Shown: positions 5,300-7,047 of the stretch, in pieces
Layout: each line of letters opens with the position of its first letter
Position numbering within the stretch: the first letter of the stretch is position 1
Assembly: GCA_017613475.1 (NCBI GenBank)
Contig: JAGADT010000050.1
Span: 1 to 7,047, forward strand
Source of the DNA: Desulfovibrionaceae bacterium
Lineage (GTDB): Bacteria > Desulfobacterota > Desulfovibrionia > Desulfovibrionales > Desulfovibrionaceae
Length of the DNA stretch: 7,047 nucleotides
Direction: 5' to 3'
Made by a program: the position numbers and the translations under genes
Notes under the pieces: generated by a model
What the model saw: the letters and a program-made list of their open reading frames with translations, nothing else
The model's database searches: none
What the model was told of the DNA's origin: nothing

Positions 5300-5821
5300 A
5301 TGAAAACCCTGGTCGTCTATTCTTCACGGACAGGCAACACCCGCAAGGTTGCTGAGGCCATTGCCCAGGTCCTGCCAAACGCGGAAATATACCCCGTCAG
5401 CCAGGCGCCTGACGCCGAAGGCTATGATTTTGTCGCGCTTGGGTACTGGGTGCGGCGCGGCGGGCCGAACAACGCAAGCAGCGCCTATATGGCAACCGTA
5501 AAAAACGCGAAGGTGGCGCTCTTCGGCACACTTGGCGCCTGGCCGGACTCGCCGCACGCCGCCCAATGCCGGCAGAGGGGGGAAGAGCTCCTAAAGGAAC
5601 CGGAACGGGGCAACCGCGTGCTTGGCACCTTCCTGTGCCAGGGAAAAGTGGACCCGAAAGTCGTGGAAAAAGTCCAGGAACGCGGGGACAGCAAGCACCC
5701 CATGACCCCTGAACGCATGGCCCGCCTGGCAGAAGCCGCCAAACATCCGGATGAAGAAGACCTCCGGCAGGCCCAGGAAGCCTTCAGGGCCTTTTTGCAG
5801 GAGGCCATGCGCGGGCAATAG
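5300..5821 (+). CDS. Flavodoxin family protein (Flavodoxin_3 / BilS-like)
   Basis: This 173-residue FMN protein is probably an electron carrier. The phosphate-binding loop SSRTGNT is at residues 8-14 after the first beta strand (TLVVYS). GYWVRRGGP (48-56) and FGTLGAWPDSPHA (75-87) are the other flavin-loop regions. The FLCQGKVDPK (111-120), HPMTPERMARL (133-143) and HPDEEDL (149-155) motifs are those of the Flavodoxin_3 group, which includes BilS of bilirubin reductase operons. No bilR-type gene is seen here, so BilS function is not claimed. AAGGAG at 5287-5292, seven bases before the ATG, fixes the start. The gene lies 35 bases after hcp with no terminator between, so the two are probably co-transcribed. 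In that setting it could pass electrons to Hcp, a role taken in other bacteria by Hcr or rubredoxin. No clear terminator follows. Confidence 0.87.
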   Translation: MKTLVVYSSRTGNTRKVAEAIAQVLPNAEIYPVSQAPDAEGYDFVALGYWVRRGGPNNASSAYMATVKNAKVALFGTLGAWPDSPHAAQCRQRGEELLKEPERGNRVLGTFLCQGKVDPKVVEKVQERGDSKHPMTPERMARLAEAAKHPDEEDLRQAQEAFRAFLQEAMRGQ

Positions 5822-5874
5822 CGCGTTCAGGTTAAGGCGTGCCCACATCATGACCGGCGGCGCGGGATAGCCTG

Positions 5875-5903
5875 TTGCCTTTGCGCGTGACGGCTTATAG
5901 TAT
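5875..5903 (+). promoter_or_regulatory. Candidate promoter of the exported protein gene
   Basis: TTGCCT (5875-5880) and TAGTAT (5898-5903) are 17 bases apart, each matching four of six sigma-70 bases. An overlapping TATAGT (5896-5901) is a better -10 box but leaves only 15 bases. The start site would be near 5910, leaving a very short 5' leader before ATG 5927. Confidence 0.42.
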
Positions 5904-5926
5904 GGCGCATAGCAATGGAGGTCTGC

Positions 5927-6412
5927 ATGAAACTCACATCAGCGCTTGCCGCCGTGCTCATCGCCCTGCTCCCCGCCGCCGCGATGGCCGACAGCATCAG
6001 CAGGAAACTTGAAGGCACATGGGTCGAAACACGGCAAATTGAAGGCCATCCGCGGACAAAACTGCATTTCAGGGGGCGGAAGCTCCGCTTCGAGAACATG
6101 TACGGAACGTCCGCCGATGTTGAATACAAAGCCGCCGAAAAGAAAGACGGCACCTTCTCCATCAGCTTTGAATACCGGCACAAGGTCAGGCGGGGCAACG
6201 GGCGGATTGTCGAGCACAGGGAGGCCCCGGATTTCCTGTACCACGTGGAAAACGGGCGCCCCATCCTTTCTGAGACCGTCATCGAGCTCGATGGCCGCGG
6301 ACTGATCATCTTTGGCGAATACCTGCGCGAAGAAGATTTTGCCGACGGCTTTGAATCCGAACTTAAGAAGACGCTGAACAACAGGCCGTTCCCGCCCATG
6401 ATGAAGGAATGA
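5927..6412 (+). CDS. Small exported protein, unknown function
   Basis: The 161-residue product begins with a classical signal peptide, MKLTSALAAVLIALLPAAAMA, with an AMA-D cleavage site after residue 21, so the mature protein should be periplasmic. GGAGG at 5917-5921 lies five bases before ATG 5927. The ATG at 5915 overlaps that site and is rejected. The mature part starts KLEGTWVETRQIEG and is rich in alternating strands (TKLHFRGRKLRFENMYG, then TFSISFEYRHKVR), ending in a charged helix (EEDFADGFESELKKTL). The GTW near the N-terminus followed by beta strands recalls small lipocalin-like or other beta-barrel periplasmic proteins, but no family motif is certain. It is probably a single-gene unit, with its own promoter and a terminator shortly after the stop. 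Confidence 0.8.
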   Translation: MKLTSALAAVLIALLPAAAMADSISRKLEGTWVETRQIEGHPRTKLHFRGRKLRFENMYGTSADVEYKAAEKKDGTFSISFEYRHKVRRGNGRIVEHREAPDFLYHVENGRPILSETVIELDGRGLIIFGEYLREEDFADGFESELKKTLNNRPFPPMMKE

Positions 6413-6435
6413 GCGAAAAAACGCCGGAGCACAAA

Positions 6436-6471
6436 AAAGCCCCGCAGGGCCATGCGGTCCTGCGGGGCTTT
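6436..6471. terminator. Strong bidirectional terminator between convergent genes
   Basis: AAAGCCCCGCAGG (6436-6448) and CCTGCGGGGCTTT (6459-6471) form a perfect 13-bp stem with a 10-base loop. On the minus strand the T run is six long (6438-6433), so termination of the zinc ribbon gene should be strong. On the plus strand only TTT follows. It lies 23 bases after the stop at 6412 and 18 bases beyond the minus-strand stop at 6490. Confidence 0.9.
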
Positions 6472-6489
6472 GATCTGCGATGGAACGGC

Positions 6490-7047
6490 TTAGCCGGCGC
6501 TGCCGCCATCCAGCTTATTGCCGCACTGCGGGCAGAACTTGGGCGGCTTGCTTTGGTCCTTCGGCTCCCAGCCGCACCTGCTGCAGCGGCACTGGGGCTT
6601 TTTCGCCCCGCATTCCTGGCAGTAATTGCCATTGTTCACCGCGCCGCAGGCGCAGGTCCAGCTTCCGTCCTCCTTGCCAAAGAACACCTGCCCAAAAGCC
6701 TTGCCCAATGAGCTGATGGCGCCCATTACCCTGGACGAGGCGCTTTCCTGCCCCGGCGTTCCGCTGCTGCCGGGCACGCCTCCGCCGGCATCCTGCCCGC
6801 CATCGGCGGCGGGGCTGGCCTGCGGCTGCGCAGCTCCGGCTGCCTGCCCCGCAGCGGGGGAAGCATCCAGGGCCACATTCTCCGCCAGGTAGCGGTCGGA
6901 ATCCGCCCACAGCTTTTCCTCGCCCGTCAGGTCCGCCATGCCGGCATAGGGCACCTTGCGGCTGCGCCCGTCACCGTCATAGGCAAAGATGTTCAGGGTC
7001 ACCAGCGTCTTGTCCAGGCGCAGGGTGAAGAGCGATTTCTGCCTGCC
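6490..7047 (-). CDS. Protein with C-terminal double zinc ribbon, N-terminus beyond window
   Basis: The minus-strand frame is open to the right edge, so the 185 residues seen are a C-terminal part. The GTG at 7002 is internal: the frame continues upstream as KSLFTLRLDKTLVTLNIFAY. From the edge there are beta strands (about 1-35), a short helix LWADSDRYLAEN, then an Ala/Gly/Pro/Gln-rich linker (about 62-105). A small helix (RVMGAISSLGKAFGQVFFGK) leads into the ribbons. Ribbon one uses C132, C134, C143 and C146 (WTCACG, then YCQECG). Ribbon two uses C155, C158, C172 and C175 (CSRCG, then FCPQCG). Tandem ribbons after a flexible linker occur at the end of SPFH/stomatin-like proteins of the YdjI (COG4260) type, but the SPFH domain is not visible and the strands seen do not prove it. 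It ends at the shared terminator. Confidence 0.8.
   Translation of the reverse strand, partial: GRQKSLFTLRLDKTLVTLNIFAYDGDGRSRKVPYAGMADLTGEEKLWADSDRYLAENVALDASPAAGQAAGAAQPQASPAADGGQDAGGGVPGSSGTPGQESASSRVMGAISSLGKAFGQVFFGKEDGSWTCACGAVNNGNYCQECGAKKPQCRCSRCGWEPKDQSKPPKFCPQCGNKLDGGSAG

Noticed and set aside
4644..5378. Minus-strand open frame of 244 codons under hcp
   Set aside because: It overlaps the fully conserved ligand region of hcp and shows no family motif. Open antisense frames are common in GC-rich genes.

Overview
The window looks like a chromosomal segment of a GC-rich anaerobe. The hybrid cluster protein with a CX2CX8CX5C N-terminal motif, paired with a flavodoxin of the Flavodoxin_3 (BilS-like) kind, fits a Desulfovibrio-like sulfate reducer or a gut relative. 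That placement is inference from gene content only.

Layout. 1-165: the last 54 codons of a Cas6-type crRNA-processing nuclease (+). 166-469: an AT-rich leader, preceded by degenerate 28-bp GC-rich repeats and a terminator-like hairpin. The leader holds a long nested inverted repeat, a direct repeat and a short anti-repeat. 470-728: a small CRISPR array of four 35-bp repeats and three spacers of 42, 41 and 36 bp. A strong terminator hairpin follows it. 1010-1507: the N-terminal half of cas1 (+), which breaks at the point where the first catalytic glutamate should be, so it should be dead as an integrase. 1536-1955: an unrecognised 139-residue protein where cas2 or the rest of cas1 might be expected. 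2031-3380: a minus-strand AAA/DUF4143 ATPase with three exact-period 33-bp repeats over its promoter. 3723-5821: an hcp plus flavodoxin operon (+). 5927-6412: a small exported protein with its own promoter. 6490-7047: a minus-strand protein with a C-terminal double zinc ribbon, running off the right edge. It converges on the exported protein at a shared bidirectional terminator.

How it fits together. The left third is the eroded end of a CRISPR-Cas locus: processing (cas6) and the array remain, but adaptation is broken and no cas2 is seen. The 139-residue gene and the ATPase look like accessory genes lying between that break and the core-type metabolic genes. The hcp-flavodoxin pair is a plausible nitrosative-stress unit, with Hcp reducing NO or hydroxylamine and the flavodoxin possibly supplying electrons. 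I do not see a clear, wholly new system. The best leads are the cas1 break, the structured leader with an anti-repeat, the alternating repeat variants, and the repeat-covered promoter of the ATPase.
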